DNA of 6,991 bases from an uncultured Chryseolinea sp. (GCA_946478915.1 CAMLER010000266.1:1-6991), one strand, 5' to 3'; shown: positions 1-5,795, counted from the first letter of the stretch. Notes: generated by a model not told the origin, from the letters alone. Numbers and translations: made by a program.

Positions 1-807
1 CTGGTCCATGTCTCCATAATCAAGATTTTCACCCGCCATTCCCCATATAAAGGTGTAGTTGCTAGTGCCGGCACCGCTATGAATTGACCATGGTGGGCAT
101 ATAACAGCATTGTAATTTCTTACGAACACATGCCTTGTCTCTTGAGGCTCACCCATAAAGTGGCAAACAACATGGTTATCAGGAAGGTCGAAATAAAAAT
201 AGGCTTCCATTCGCCTGTCGTGTACGTGTGGTGGCATTGTATTCCAAACACTTCCTTTTTGTAATTCGGTTATGCCCATCTGCAACTGGCATGTTGCTAC
301 GACACTGTTTACTAAAACTTTCTTAATAATCCTGTGGTTTGACGTTTCAAGAGAGCCAAGCTCTACAGTCTCCGCTTCCTGCAAAGTGATTTTCCGTGTT
401 GGATGCGTAGCATGCGCGGGCGCAGAGTTAAAGTAAAACAATGCCGGTGAGTTTTCTAATGACGTGAATGATACATTCGTGACACCGCGGCCGATGTATA
501 AAGCATCCCTGTTATCCATGGTGATTGATTCGCCATCCACTGTCACCTTACCCTTGCCACCTACATTAATTATCCCGATTTCCCGTCGCTGAAGAAAGAA
601 TTCAGCCTTTAAAACGTCGTATGTCCCAAGCGTTATTTCTTTTGAAACGGGTTTTACTCCCCCGATTATCAGACGATCATAGTGCGAGTAAACAACACTA
701 ACTTCATCCTCCTTAAAAATATTTTCAACAAGAAAGGCATCCCGCAGTTCTTGACTCTGAAGCGATTTGAATTCGTTGGGATGGAGGGCATAGCGAACGT
801 CTGCCAT
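1..807 (-). CDS. kduI: 5-keto-4-deoxyuronate isomerase (4-deoxy-L-threo-5-hexosulose-uronate ketol-isomerase), 3' end cut by window
   Basis: KduI is a cytosolic zinc isomerase that converts 5-keto-4-deoxyuronate (DKI) to 2,5-diketo-3-deoxygluconate (DKII) in breakdown of unsaturated uronates from pectin. The visible 269 residues start MADVRYALHP and show a two-lobed cupin-type protein. The family signature PPHVHDRRMEAYFYF lies at 192-206 and PPWSIHSGAGTSNYTFIWG at 238-256. The four expected zinc ligands are present as His194, His196, Glu201 and His243, with the same spacing as the E. coli enzyme. The family is about 277 residues long, so only roughly the last ten codons are missing beyond position 1. 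The ATG at 807 gives the standard N-terminus. The gene is divergent from kdgF, which makes the substrate of KduI, and a LacI-type palindrome sits a few bases upstream of its start. No frameshift or missing key residue is seen. Identification is near certain. Confidence 0.97.
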   Translation of the reverse strand, partial: MADVRYALHPNEFKSLQSQELRDAFLVENIFKEDEVSVVYSHYDRLIIGGVKPVSKEITLGTYDVLKAEFFLQRREIGIINVGGKGKVTVDGESITMDNRDALYIGRGVTNVSFTSLENSPALFYFNSAPAHATHPTRKITLQEAETVELGSLETSNHRIIKKVLVNSVVATCQLQMGITELQKGSVWNTMPPHVHDRRMEAYFYFDLPDNHVVCHFMGEPQETRHVFVRNYNAVICPPWSIHSGAGTSNYTFIWGMAGENLDYGDMDQ

Positions 808-809
808 GG

Positions 810-829
810 CTGTGTAATCGTTTGCGCAA
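810..829. promoter_or_regulatory. Imperfect LacI-type operator near the kduI start
   Basis: This 20-bp stretch has the CG dinucleotide at its centre (819-820). It matches the perfect palindrome at 3081-3100 at 16 of 20 positions, and its right half TTGCGCAA (822-829) is identical. It lies immediately upstream of the kduI start codon, so a bound repressor would more likely block elongation or early transcription than compete with RNA polymerase at the core promoter. The operator role is inferred from similarity to the two other palindromes in the window. Confidence 0.55.
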
Positions 830-857
830 TATAACAGAAAATTGAATATTTAAAGGG

Positions 858-888
858 GAAGTTTATTTTAAGGGCAAATGCTTTCAAA
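858..888 (-). promoter_or_regulatory. Possible Bacteroidota-type promoter for kduI
   Basis: On the minus strand a TTTG (888-885) is followed after 19 bp by TAAACTTC (865-858). This resembles the Bacteroidetes -33 TTTG and -7 TAnnTTTG layout. The -7 match is only partial and the region is AT-rich, so this is a weak prediction. If correct, the operator at 810-829 lies downstream of the transcription start. Confidence 0.22.
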
Positions 889-980
889 GTGCCGTAAACA
901 GTCAAAAAGCCGCTTTTTTCGAATAATTGATAATATGAACACCCTGGAAGTATTGTTTTAACGACCAAGCTGCACTAAAA

Positions 981-994
981 TGCAATCGATTGCA
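981..994. promoter_or_regulatory. Perfect 14-bp palindromic operator upstream of kdgF
   Basis: TGCAATCGATTGCA is a perfect inverted repeat with a central CG, the form typical of LacI-family operators. Its 12-bp core GCAATCGATTGC is identical to the centre of the 20-bp palindrome at 3081-3100. It lies 58 bp before the kdgF start codon, in the kduI-kdgF divergent region, so it could control kdgF and possibly kduI as well. The palindrome is seen directly; regulator identity and effector (probably a keto-deoxy sugar acid) are inference. Confidence 0.7.
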
Positions 995-1052
995 CGATAT
1001 TGCTGTTTTCTCGTCATTTATTTACTAAGTTGCCCAATAAATCTTGTTCCAT

Positions 1053-1394
1053 ATGCCTGTTCTGAAAGCAAGTGATGCGCCTACCGGCACCGTTATGCCG
1101 GGAGTTCGGCGCCGCCTAATTCACACTGACCACCTCATGATTGCGGTCATAGATTTTGAAAATGGTCCGTGGGATCAACCGGACCCACCGCATAATCACA
1201 TCCATGAACAAATAACATACGTCGCGGAAGGGGAGATCATTTTCTTTTGCGAAGGGGAAGAGGAAAAAAAACTAGTCGCTGGTGATATGTTTTCTGTTCC
1301 TTCCGGGAAGCAACACACCATTCAATTGATTTCACCGAAAGCAAAATTGATTGATAGCTTTACACCGATTCGGCAGGAATTCCTGAAAAAATAA
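1053..1394 (+). CDS. kdgF: KdgF-type cupin, unsaturated uronate ring-opening enzyme
   Basis: This is a 113-residue single-domain cupin. KdgF proteins linearise 4,5-unsaturated monouronates, the products of pectate and alginate lyases, to 5-keto-4-deoxyuronate, the substrate of KduI. The sequence shows cupin motif 1 as HNHIHEQITYVAEGE (47-61), with metal-ligand candidates His47, His49 and Gln53. Motif 2 is GDMFSVPSGKQH (77-88), with His88. The C-terminal DSFTPIR (101-107) holds the Asp-x-Phe-x-x-x-Arg residues that KdgF enzymes keep near the active site. Length and end (FTPxRxxFL) fit the family. The reading frame is open to a TTG at 1044, but the ATG at 1053 gives the usual short N-terminus. 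The gene faces kduI across a shared regulatory region and carries an operator 58 bp upstream. A generic cupin is the alternative, but the C-terminal motif and the kduI neighbour argue strongly for KdgF. Confidence 0.85.
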   Translation: MPVLKASDAPTGTVMPGVRRRLIHTDHLMIAVIDFENGPWDQPDPPHNHIHEQITYVAEGEIIFFCEGEEEKKLVAGDMFSVPSGKQHTIQLISPKAKLIDSFTPIRQEFLKK

Positions 1395-1415
1395 ATTTTC
1401 AAACTTTTCTAATTA

Positions 1416-3062
1416 TCAGAGGGACACGCCTCGCTTCCAGGGTATGAAATCATCCTGGTTCAATACGACAGCTTTTGGTTTAATGTTACCGCTAGCTACC
1501 TGGATAATATACTCCAGAATTTCTTCTCCCATCTGTTCGATGGTTTTTTCGCCGGTAATCACTGGGCCGCAATCTATATCGATGATATCTGGCATCTTTA
1601 CTGCCAGTTTCGTATTCGAAGACAATTTGATTACTGGCGCGATCGGATTTCCGGTAGGGGTACCGAGGCCTGTAGTGAAAAGCATGATATTTGCCCCGGA
1701 TCCTGCCATCGCCGTTGTACTCTCGACGTCATTACCCGGAGTGCATAGCAAAGTAAGTCCTGGCCTTCTAACGTATTCAGTATAATCTAATACATCGGCT
1801 ACAGGCGACGTCCCGCCTTTTTTCGCAGCGCCTGCCGATTTCATCGCGTCAGTGATTAATCCATCTTTAATATTTCCCGGTGAAGGGTTCATATCGAAGC
1901 CAGAACCAACTGATTCCGCAGCACGTGAATATGCACGCATCAGTTGGGCAAAGCGGTTTGCTGCTTCATCATCGACGCAGCGGTTAAGAAGCTCCTGCTC
2001 CACTCCACACAGCTCCGGGAACTCAGAAAGAATGGAAGAACCACCGAGCGCGGCAATAAGATCTGAAGCATGGCCAATCGCTGGATTAGCAGAAATTCCG
2101 GAAAAACCGTCTGAGCCACCACACTCTAATCCGACTACCAGCTTGGTAAGCGGTGCAGGCTTTCTCTGCTGTTGGTTAATTTTGATTAAGCCGGCGAACG
2201 TCTTCTGAATTGCGTTGGCAAGCAAATCCTGTTCGGTTCCTTCCTTCTGTTGTTCAAGAATCACAAGGGGTTTTGAAAAAGACGGATTCAGCGCACGAAG
2301 TTTTTCTTGCAAAATTTCAACCTGCGCGTTTTGGCATCCAAGACTTAATACCGTAGCGCCACCTACGTTGGGATTATTAATATATCCGGCCAGCAATGCG
2401 CACAACGCTTCCGAATCCTGCCGGGTACCGCCGCATCCTCCCTCGTGAGTTAGGAATTTAATTCCATCAATGTTTTGAAACAACCGAGTCTTGCCAGTAT
2501 GTCCATTGCTGCCAAGCTTTATTGAATTGATATCATTTAATCTACCCTCCCGATAAAGTTGAACCAACTCATGCACATAGCTTTTATAAGCGTCATTCTT
2601 GCCAAATCCTAACTCTTCTTCAAATGCCTGTTTTATCACATTGACGTTCCTGTTCTCGCAAAATACAAGAGGAACAACCACCCAATAATTAGCAGTACCA
2701 ACCTGTCCATCTTCGCGATGATATCCAAGAAAGGTTCTGTTTTTCCATTTGCTTACATCTGGTGCGGACCAATGGAAAGTGTCAGTCCTTCCTGAAAATT
2801 CTGACGATTGATGTTTGACATTATGAGTACTGATTACACCGCCCTTGGGAATAGCTGTTAATGCTTTGCCGACCAGGCAGCCATACATGGTAATGGTATC
2901 GCCAGGTTGCAAAGCGTTTTCAACGAATTTGTGCTTCGCCTGCACATCATTTGGGAGGTCAAGATTGAAACCTGAGGTGGAAATGCTTTCACCTGCCTTC
3001 AAATCAGCAAGTGCCACATAAACATTATCGGCCGGATGAATCTTCAGAAACTTGGTTGACAT
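1416..3062 (-). CDS. uxaA: Altronate dehydratase (UxaA/GarD family, N-terminal SAF domain)
   Basis: This 548-residue protein belongs to the sugar-acid dehydratase family of UxaA and GarD. It would remove water from D-altronate to give 2-keto-3-deoxy-D-gluconate in the galacturonate branch. Residues 1 to about 85 form the SAF domain (IHPADNVYVALADL, then GDTITMYGCLVGKAL at 54-68). The catalytic region carries HEGGCGGTRQDSE (206-218), LGCQNAQ (241-247), GLECGGSDGFSG (311-322), NPSPGN (392-397), GNDVESTTAMAGSG (443-456) and FTTGLGTPTGNP (462-473), ending near PWKRGVSL. It is about 50 residues longer than E. coli UxaA, with the extra length around residues 147-200. The ATG at 3062 matches the UxaA N-terminus. 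The gene is convergent with kdgF and divergent from the aldolase-like operon, with an operator 18 bp upstream of its start codon. Galactarate or another aldonate is a possible alternative substrate, but altronate is most likely. Confidence 0.92.
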   Translation of the reverse strand: MSTKFLKIHPADNVYVALADLKAGESISTSGFNLDLPNDVQAKHKFVENALQPGDTITMYGCLVGKALTAIPKGGVISTHNVKHQSSEFSGRTDTFHWSAPDVSKWKNRTFLGYHREDGQVGTANYWVVVPLVFCENRNVNVIKQAFEEELGFGKNDAYKSYVHELVQLYREGRLNDINSIKLGSNGHTGKTRLFQNIDGIKFLTHEGGCGGTRQDSEALCALLAGYINNPNVGGATVLSLGCQNAQVEILQEKLRALNPSFSKPLVILEQQKEGTEQDLLANAIQKTFAGLIKINQQQRKPAPLTKLVVGLECGGSDGFSGISANPAIGHASDLIAALGGSSILSEFPELCGVEQELLNRCVDDEAANRFAQLMRAYSRAAESVGSGFDMNPSPGNIKDGLITDAMKSAGAAKKGGTSPVADVLDYTEYVRRPGLTLLCTPGNDVESTTAMAGSGANIMLFTTGLGTPTGNPIAPVIKLSSNTKLAVKMPDIIDIDCGPVITGEKTIEQMGEEILEYIIQVASGNIKPKAVVLNQDDFIPWKRGVSL

Positions 3063-3080
3063 AAGGAGAATTCTACTATC

Positions 3081-3100
3081 TTGCGCAATCGATTGCGCAA
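3081..3100. promoter_or_regulatory. Perfect 20-bp palindromic operator in the uxaA/operon divergent region
   Basis: TTGCGCAATCGATTGCGCAA is a perfect 20-bp inverted repeat with central CG. Each arm, TTGCGCAA, is itself self-complementary, so the site can be read as two TTGCGCAA boxes around TCGA. It lies 18 bp from the uxaA start codon and 61 bp from the first operon gene, so one site can control both directions. It shares its 12-bp core with the site at 981-994 and 16 of 20 bases with 810-829. The site resembles operators of LacI-family sugar-acid regulators; the protein that binds it is not in this window. Confidence 0.8.
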
Positions 3101-3121
3101 TGTACTACATATTTTTACTAA

Positions 3122-3135
3122 TTTGAAATTTCAAA
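3122..3135. promoter_or_regulatory. Second perfect palindrome (TTTGAAATTTCAAA) in the divergent region
   Basis: This 14-bp perfect inverted repeat lies 21 bp to the right of the main operator and 26 bp before the aldolase-like start codon. It lacks the central CG and differs in sequence from the other operators, so it would belong to another regulator or be a chance AT-rich palindrome. On both strands it supplies a TTTG that could serve as a -33 element, but no convincing -7 box follows on either side. Confidence 0.25.
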
Positions 3136-3161
3136 CGCTATATACTACAAATTTAAAAAGA

Positions 3162-3851
3162 ATGCCGATCAGTAATGAGGAGGTTGTTTCGCACATGAAA
3201 CAAGTCGGCGTTGTGCCTGTGTTTTATCATCCTGACGTTGATGTCCTTATGACTGTTGTCGATATCTGTTACAAATCAGGATTGCGTGTCTTCGAGTTCA
3301 TGCATCAGCGCGATAATGTGGGGCCCAGACTGTTTCATTATATCAATGAGCGCATTAACAATTATCCTGGTATGATTCTCGGTGCCGGGACTGTTTTGGA
3401 TGACACGATGTGTGAACGCTACATCCAGGCAGGAGCCCAATTTATTGCATCACCTTTTTTACGGCCGGAAATGGCCGAGGTTTGTCGGGCCAACAATATT
3501 TTGTGGATGCCAGGATGCACAACAACATCAGATATCATAAAAGCAAAATCCTGGGGCGCAACTGCGATTGGTGTACTTCCGGGAAATATCCTTGGGCCTG
3601 AGTTCGTCCTGGCGGTAAAGAAACAATTTCCTGATATGGAATTTGTTCCATCTGGAATCGAGGATCTTCACCCATTATCGCTTGCCAAATGGTTTCAAGC
3701 CGGCTCGTTATGCATCAAGCTGAGCGGGTTATTATTTCCAAAAAATACCATTGCTGTAAAAGATTGGAACTTAATTAAAAAATTAATGGCCGATAATTTG
3801 AAAACAATATCCAAAACCAGAGCTTCAATCAATAATGTAAACCACTATTAA
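3162..3851 (+). CDS. KDPG/KHG aldolase-family protein lacking the Schiff-base lysine
   Basis: This 229-residue protein has the (beta/alpha)8 fold pattern of 2-keto-3-deoxy-6-phosphogluconate aldolase. Retained family features are Glu45 in VFEF, GAGTVL (74-79), SPF with Pro98, PGCTT (117-121) and LPGNILGP (139-146). Key substitutions are clear. The strand that should read like KLFPGN reads GVLPGN, putting Gly137 where the Schiff-base lysine belongs. The threonine and arginine of the usual EFTNR motif are Met47 and Gln49. The Thr of strand seven is Ser164, and the phosphate-loop Gly-Ser region reads CIKLSG (184-189). The frame is intact and full length, so it is not an obvious pseudogene. The ATG at 3162 is chosen because the N-terminus then aligns without gaps to the second aldolase at 6811; a TTG at 3081 lies inside the operator. 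It begins the operon and is followed after 5 bp by the oxidoreductase. Ordinary KDPG cleavage is doubtful; its real role is unknown. Confidence 0.85.
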   Translation: MPISNEEVVSHMKQVGVVPVFYHPDVDVLMTVVDICYKSGLRVFEFMHQRDNVGPRLFHYINERINNYPGMILGAGTVLDDTMCERYIQAGAQFIASPFLRPEMAEVCRANNILWMPGCTTTSDIIKAKSWGATAIGVLPGNILGPEFVLAVKKQFPDMEFVPSGIEDLHPLSLAKWFQAGSLCIKLSGLLFPKNTIAVKDWNLIKKLMADNLKTISKTRASINNVNHY

Positions 3852-3856
3852 TTCGG

Positions 3857-4900
3857 ATGAATCCCATCAAAACTGCTTTGCTTTCTTATGGAATGTCCGG
3901 TGAAATTTTTCACGCTCCATTGTTAGCTGTAGACCCCAACTTCTCCCTTGCAACAGTCCTTCAACGAAATTCTGATAAAGCTAAATTGCGCTACCCTGCG
4001 GTACGAATTGTCAGGAAGATAGATGACATCATAAAGGATGACAGCATTGAATTGGTCGTCATTAACACGCCGAATGAATCTCATTTTGAATACGCAACGC
4101 TGGCGCTGGAGGCTGGGAAGCACATCGTTGTCGAAAAACCTTTTACAGTTACTGCTCAGGATGCTGACAAACTCATAAATCTTGCGGTTAAGAAAAATAA
4201 AATACTTACGGTATTCCAGAATAGAAGATGGGATGGTGATTTTATGACTGTTAAAAAGGTTCTGGAGAATAATTGGGTAGGTAAGGTTGCTGAATTTGAA
4301 CTGCATTACGATCGGTATCGGAATTACATTGAAGCAAACACATGGAAGGAGGAAGAAGGTCCCGGCACTGGTATTTTATACAACCTGGGTTCGCACATGC
4401 TCGACCAGGTGGTCATGTTATTCGGCATGCCCAACGAAGTGGATGCACGCATCGGCATTCAGCGTCCGAATGGAAAGGTTGAGGATTTCTACGATATTCG
4501 GATGCACTACAATACCTTTCACACAATTGTAAAGTCGAGCTACCTGGTACGCGAGGCTACTCCCCGATATATTTTGCACGGTACCGAAGGTTCGTTCATT
4601 AAGTATGGGATCGACCCTCAGGAACAAGCGTTGAAAGACGGGAGAATTCCTGGATCTCAAGGGTGGGGCTTGGAAGGCAAAGAGTTTTGGGGGAAACTGA
4701 ATACCACATTGGATGGACTTCATTGCGAAGGACTTGTCGAGACCCTACCCGGAAATTATTCCGCGTTTTATAAAAATGTTTTCGGTGCTATACGGAATAA
4801 TGAACCGCTCGCTGTAAAACCGGAAGAATCGAGAGACGTGATCCGGTTGATCGAAGCGTGTTATGAAAGCCACAAATTGCGAAAAGCAGTCAAAGTTTAA
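3857..4900 (+). CDS. Gfo/Idh/MocA-family NAD(P)-dependent oxidoreductase (YdgJ/IolW-like)
   Basis: This 347-residue protein has an N-terminal Rossmann domain followed by the C-terminal alpha/beta domain of the Gfo/Idh/MocA family. The nucleotide-binding loop reads SYGMSGEIFHAP (10-21), with Ser in place of the first Gly. The catalytic-lysine motif is VEKPF (92-96, Lys94), followed by FQNRRWDGDF (120-129). The second-domain motif GILYNLGSHMLDQ (172-184) supplies His180 and Asp183. Further features such as YILHGTEGSF and YGIDPQEQALK resemble E. coli YdgJ and Bacillus scyllo-inositol dehydrogenase IolW, both about 345 residues long. It probably oxidises or reduces a sugar, inositol or sugar-acid hydroxyl with NAD(P). 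The substrate cannot be told from sequence. Its place in a uronate operon, 5 bp after the aldolase-like gene and 12 bp before the SDR, points to a uronate or aldonate, but no standard pathway step assigns it. Family call is firm, function open. Confidence 0.9.
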   Translation: MNPIKTALLSYGMSGEIFHAPLLAVDPNFSLATVLQRNSDKAKLRYPAVRIVRKIDDIIKDDSIELVVINTPNESHFEYATLALEAGKHIVVEKPFTVTAQDADKLINLAVKKNKILTVFQNRRWDGDFMTVKKVLENNWVGKVAEFELHYDRYRNYIEANTWKEEEGPGTGILYNLGSHMLDQVVMLFGMPNEVDARIGIQRPNGKVEDFYDIRMHYNTFHTIVKSSYLVREATPRYILHGTEGSFIKYGIDPQEQALKDGRIPGSQGWGLEGKEFWGKLNTTLDGLHCEGLVETLPGNYSAFYKNVFGAIRNNEPLAVKPEESRDVIRLIEACYESHKLRKAVKV

Positions 4901-4912
4901 ACAAATCAAAAT

Positions 4913-5737
4913 ATGTCGTATCTGAATTCATTATTTAGTCTTGAGAATAAAGTTGCTGTTGTAACCGGTGGAACGGGAGTATTGGGAAGTTCGATGGTAA
5001 AAGCATTAGCCCTGGCAGGTGCAAAGGTAGCGATAGTCGGACGACGCAAGAACGTCGCTGATGATCTAGCTCGCGAAATTGAGAAGGAGGGTGGTACGGC
5101 TATCGGTGTAAGCGCGGATGTATTGGATGCAAAGCAATTGGTTGAGGCGCGAAAAATTATTTTAGAGAAATTCGGATCTGTCAATATTCTGGTTAACGGA
5201 GCCGGCGGAAACATGCCCGGCGCAACCATCCCAACGGATAAAACTTTTCTTGACCTCAAATTGGATGACTTTCGTCAGGTGGTCGATCTTAATCTCACCG
5301 GTTCTGTACTCCCTACACAAATTCTGGGAGAACCGATCATGGCAGCAAAGAGCGGTTGCATTATTAATATTTCATCCATGGCTGCATACCTCCCCATTAC
5401 ACGTGTTGTGGGTTATTCTGCAGCCAAGGCTGCCATCAGCAATTTTACACAATGGCTTGCTGTAGAAGTAGCGAAGAAATTTGGGGAAGGAATTAGGGTT
5501 AATGCTATAGCACCTGGATTCTTCCTGACGGAACAAAACCGAACGCTTCTTACGACAGCAGACGGCGGCTTAACGGATCGTGGCAAATCTGTGATAGGAC
5601 AAACGCCCTTCGGTAGATTCGGACAGCCCGATGAGCTGGCCAGCACCCTTATCTGGTTATGCTCCGATGGTGCTAAGTTTGTATCCGGCGTCGTGGTCGC
5701 GGTGGATGGCGGGTTCAGTTCATATGCCGGAGTCTAA
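4913..5737 (+). CDS. uxuB: SDR-family D-mannonate oxidoreductase (fructuronate reductase, YjmF/UxuB type)
   Basis: This 274-residue classical short-chain dehydrogenase has the cofactor loop TGGTGVLG (18-25), NGAGGN (95-100), Asn127 in DLNLTG, Ser154/Ser155 in NISSM, and the catalytic pair Tyr168 and Lys172 in YSAAK. The extended motifs SNFTQWLAVE (176-185), IRVNAIAPGFFLTEQNR (194-210), LTDRGK and the end DGGFSSYAGV match the Bacillus YjmF-type D-mannonate oxidoreductases rather than the shorter KduD group. The likely reaction is NAD(P)H-dependent reduction of fructuronate to mannonate (or the reverse), feeding 2-keto-3-deoxygluconate through a mannonate dehydratase not present here. The ATG at 4913 follows an A-rich leader 12 bp after the previous stop. 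KduD (5-dehydrogenase of diketo-deoxygluconate) is a weaker alternative, suggested by pathway need since kduI and kdgF are present. Family is certain; substrate is an inference from motif resemblance. Confidence 0.82.
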   Translation: MSYLNSLFSLENKVAVVTGGTGVLGSSMVKALALAGAKVAIVGRRKNVADDLAREIEKEGGTAIGVSADVLDAKQLVEARKIILEKFGSVNILVNGAGGNMPGATIPTDKTFLDLKLDDFRQVVDLNLTGSVLPTQILGEPIMAAKSGCIINISSMAAYLPITRVVGYSAAKAAISNFTQWLAVEVAKKFGEGIRVNAIAPGFFLTEQNRTLLTTADGGLTDRGKSVIGQTPFGRFGQPDELASTLIWLCSDGAKFVSGVVVAVDGGFSSYAGV

Positions 5738-5763
5738 CTAGTTTAAAGTTTAGAATAACCTTA

Positions 5764-5795
5764 CACATCAGCACATCAGTACATCAACACCCCAA
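5764..5795 (+). repeat. Period-8 tandem microrepeat before kdgK
   Basis: The 71-bp gap between the SDR and kdgK holds CACATCAG (5764-5771), an exact second copy (5772-5779), TACATCAA (5780-5787, two changes) and a degraded CACCCCAA (5788-5795). The stretch is rich in C and A and poor in G on the plus strand, unlike the flanking genes. It ends 13 bp before the kdgK start codon, so it may form the unstructured leader of that gene. No inverted symmetry is seen, so it is not a terminator or an operator of the type found elsewhere in the window. Confidence 0.7.

Noticed and set aside
669..968. 99-codon minus-strand open frame across the kduI 5' end and its promoter region
   Set aside because: It overlaps kduI in another frame, runs through the operator region and has no recognisable domain.
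1044..1052. TTG start of kdgF three codons upstream
   Set aside because: The ATG at 1053 is a stronger start and gives the usual length; the extension adds only Met-Phe-His with no support.
1395..1415. Possible bidirectional terminator between kdgF and uxaA
   Set aside because: The 21-bp AT-rich gap has no stem of useful length; termination probably occurs inside the convergent genes or by another route.
1444..2448. Series of plus-strand open frames opposite uxaA
   Set aside because: They are antisense to a strongly conserved enzyme and have Ser/Pro/Ala-rich compositions typical of shadow frames.
3081..3161. Longer N-terminus of the aldolase-like gene from TTG 3081
   Set aside because: The extension would be encoded by the 20-bp operator and an AT-rich leader, has no resemblance to the family, and the ATG at 3162 aligns exactly with the start of the second aldolase.
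3162..3851. Calling the aldolase-like gene a pseudogene
   Set aside because: There is no stop or frameshift, the length is normal, it leads a compact operon, and most structural motifs are preserved; specific active-site changes fit repurposing better than decay.
3923..4723. Minus-strand open frames opposite the oxidoreductase gene
   Set aside because: Both lie fully antisense to a well-matched Gfo/Idh/MocA gene and show no family features.
4913..5737. Naming the SDR kduD
   Set aside because: KduD is about 250 residues and lacks the long SNFTQWLAVE and TEQNR segments seen here; these match D-mannonate oxidoreductases instead.
5764..5795. CRISPR-like repeat
   Set aside because: Units are 8 bp, contiguous and without spacers, so this is a tandem microrepeat.
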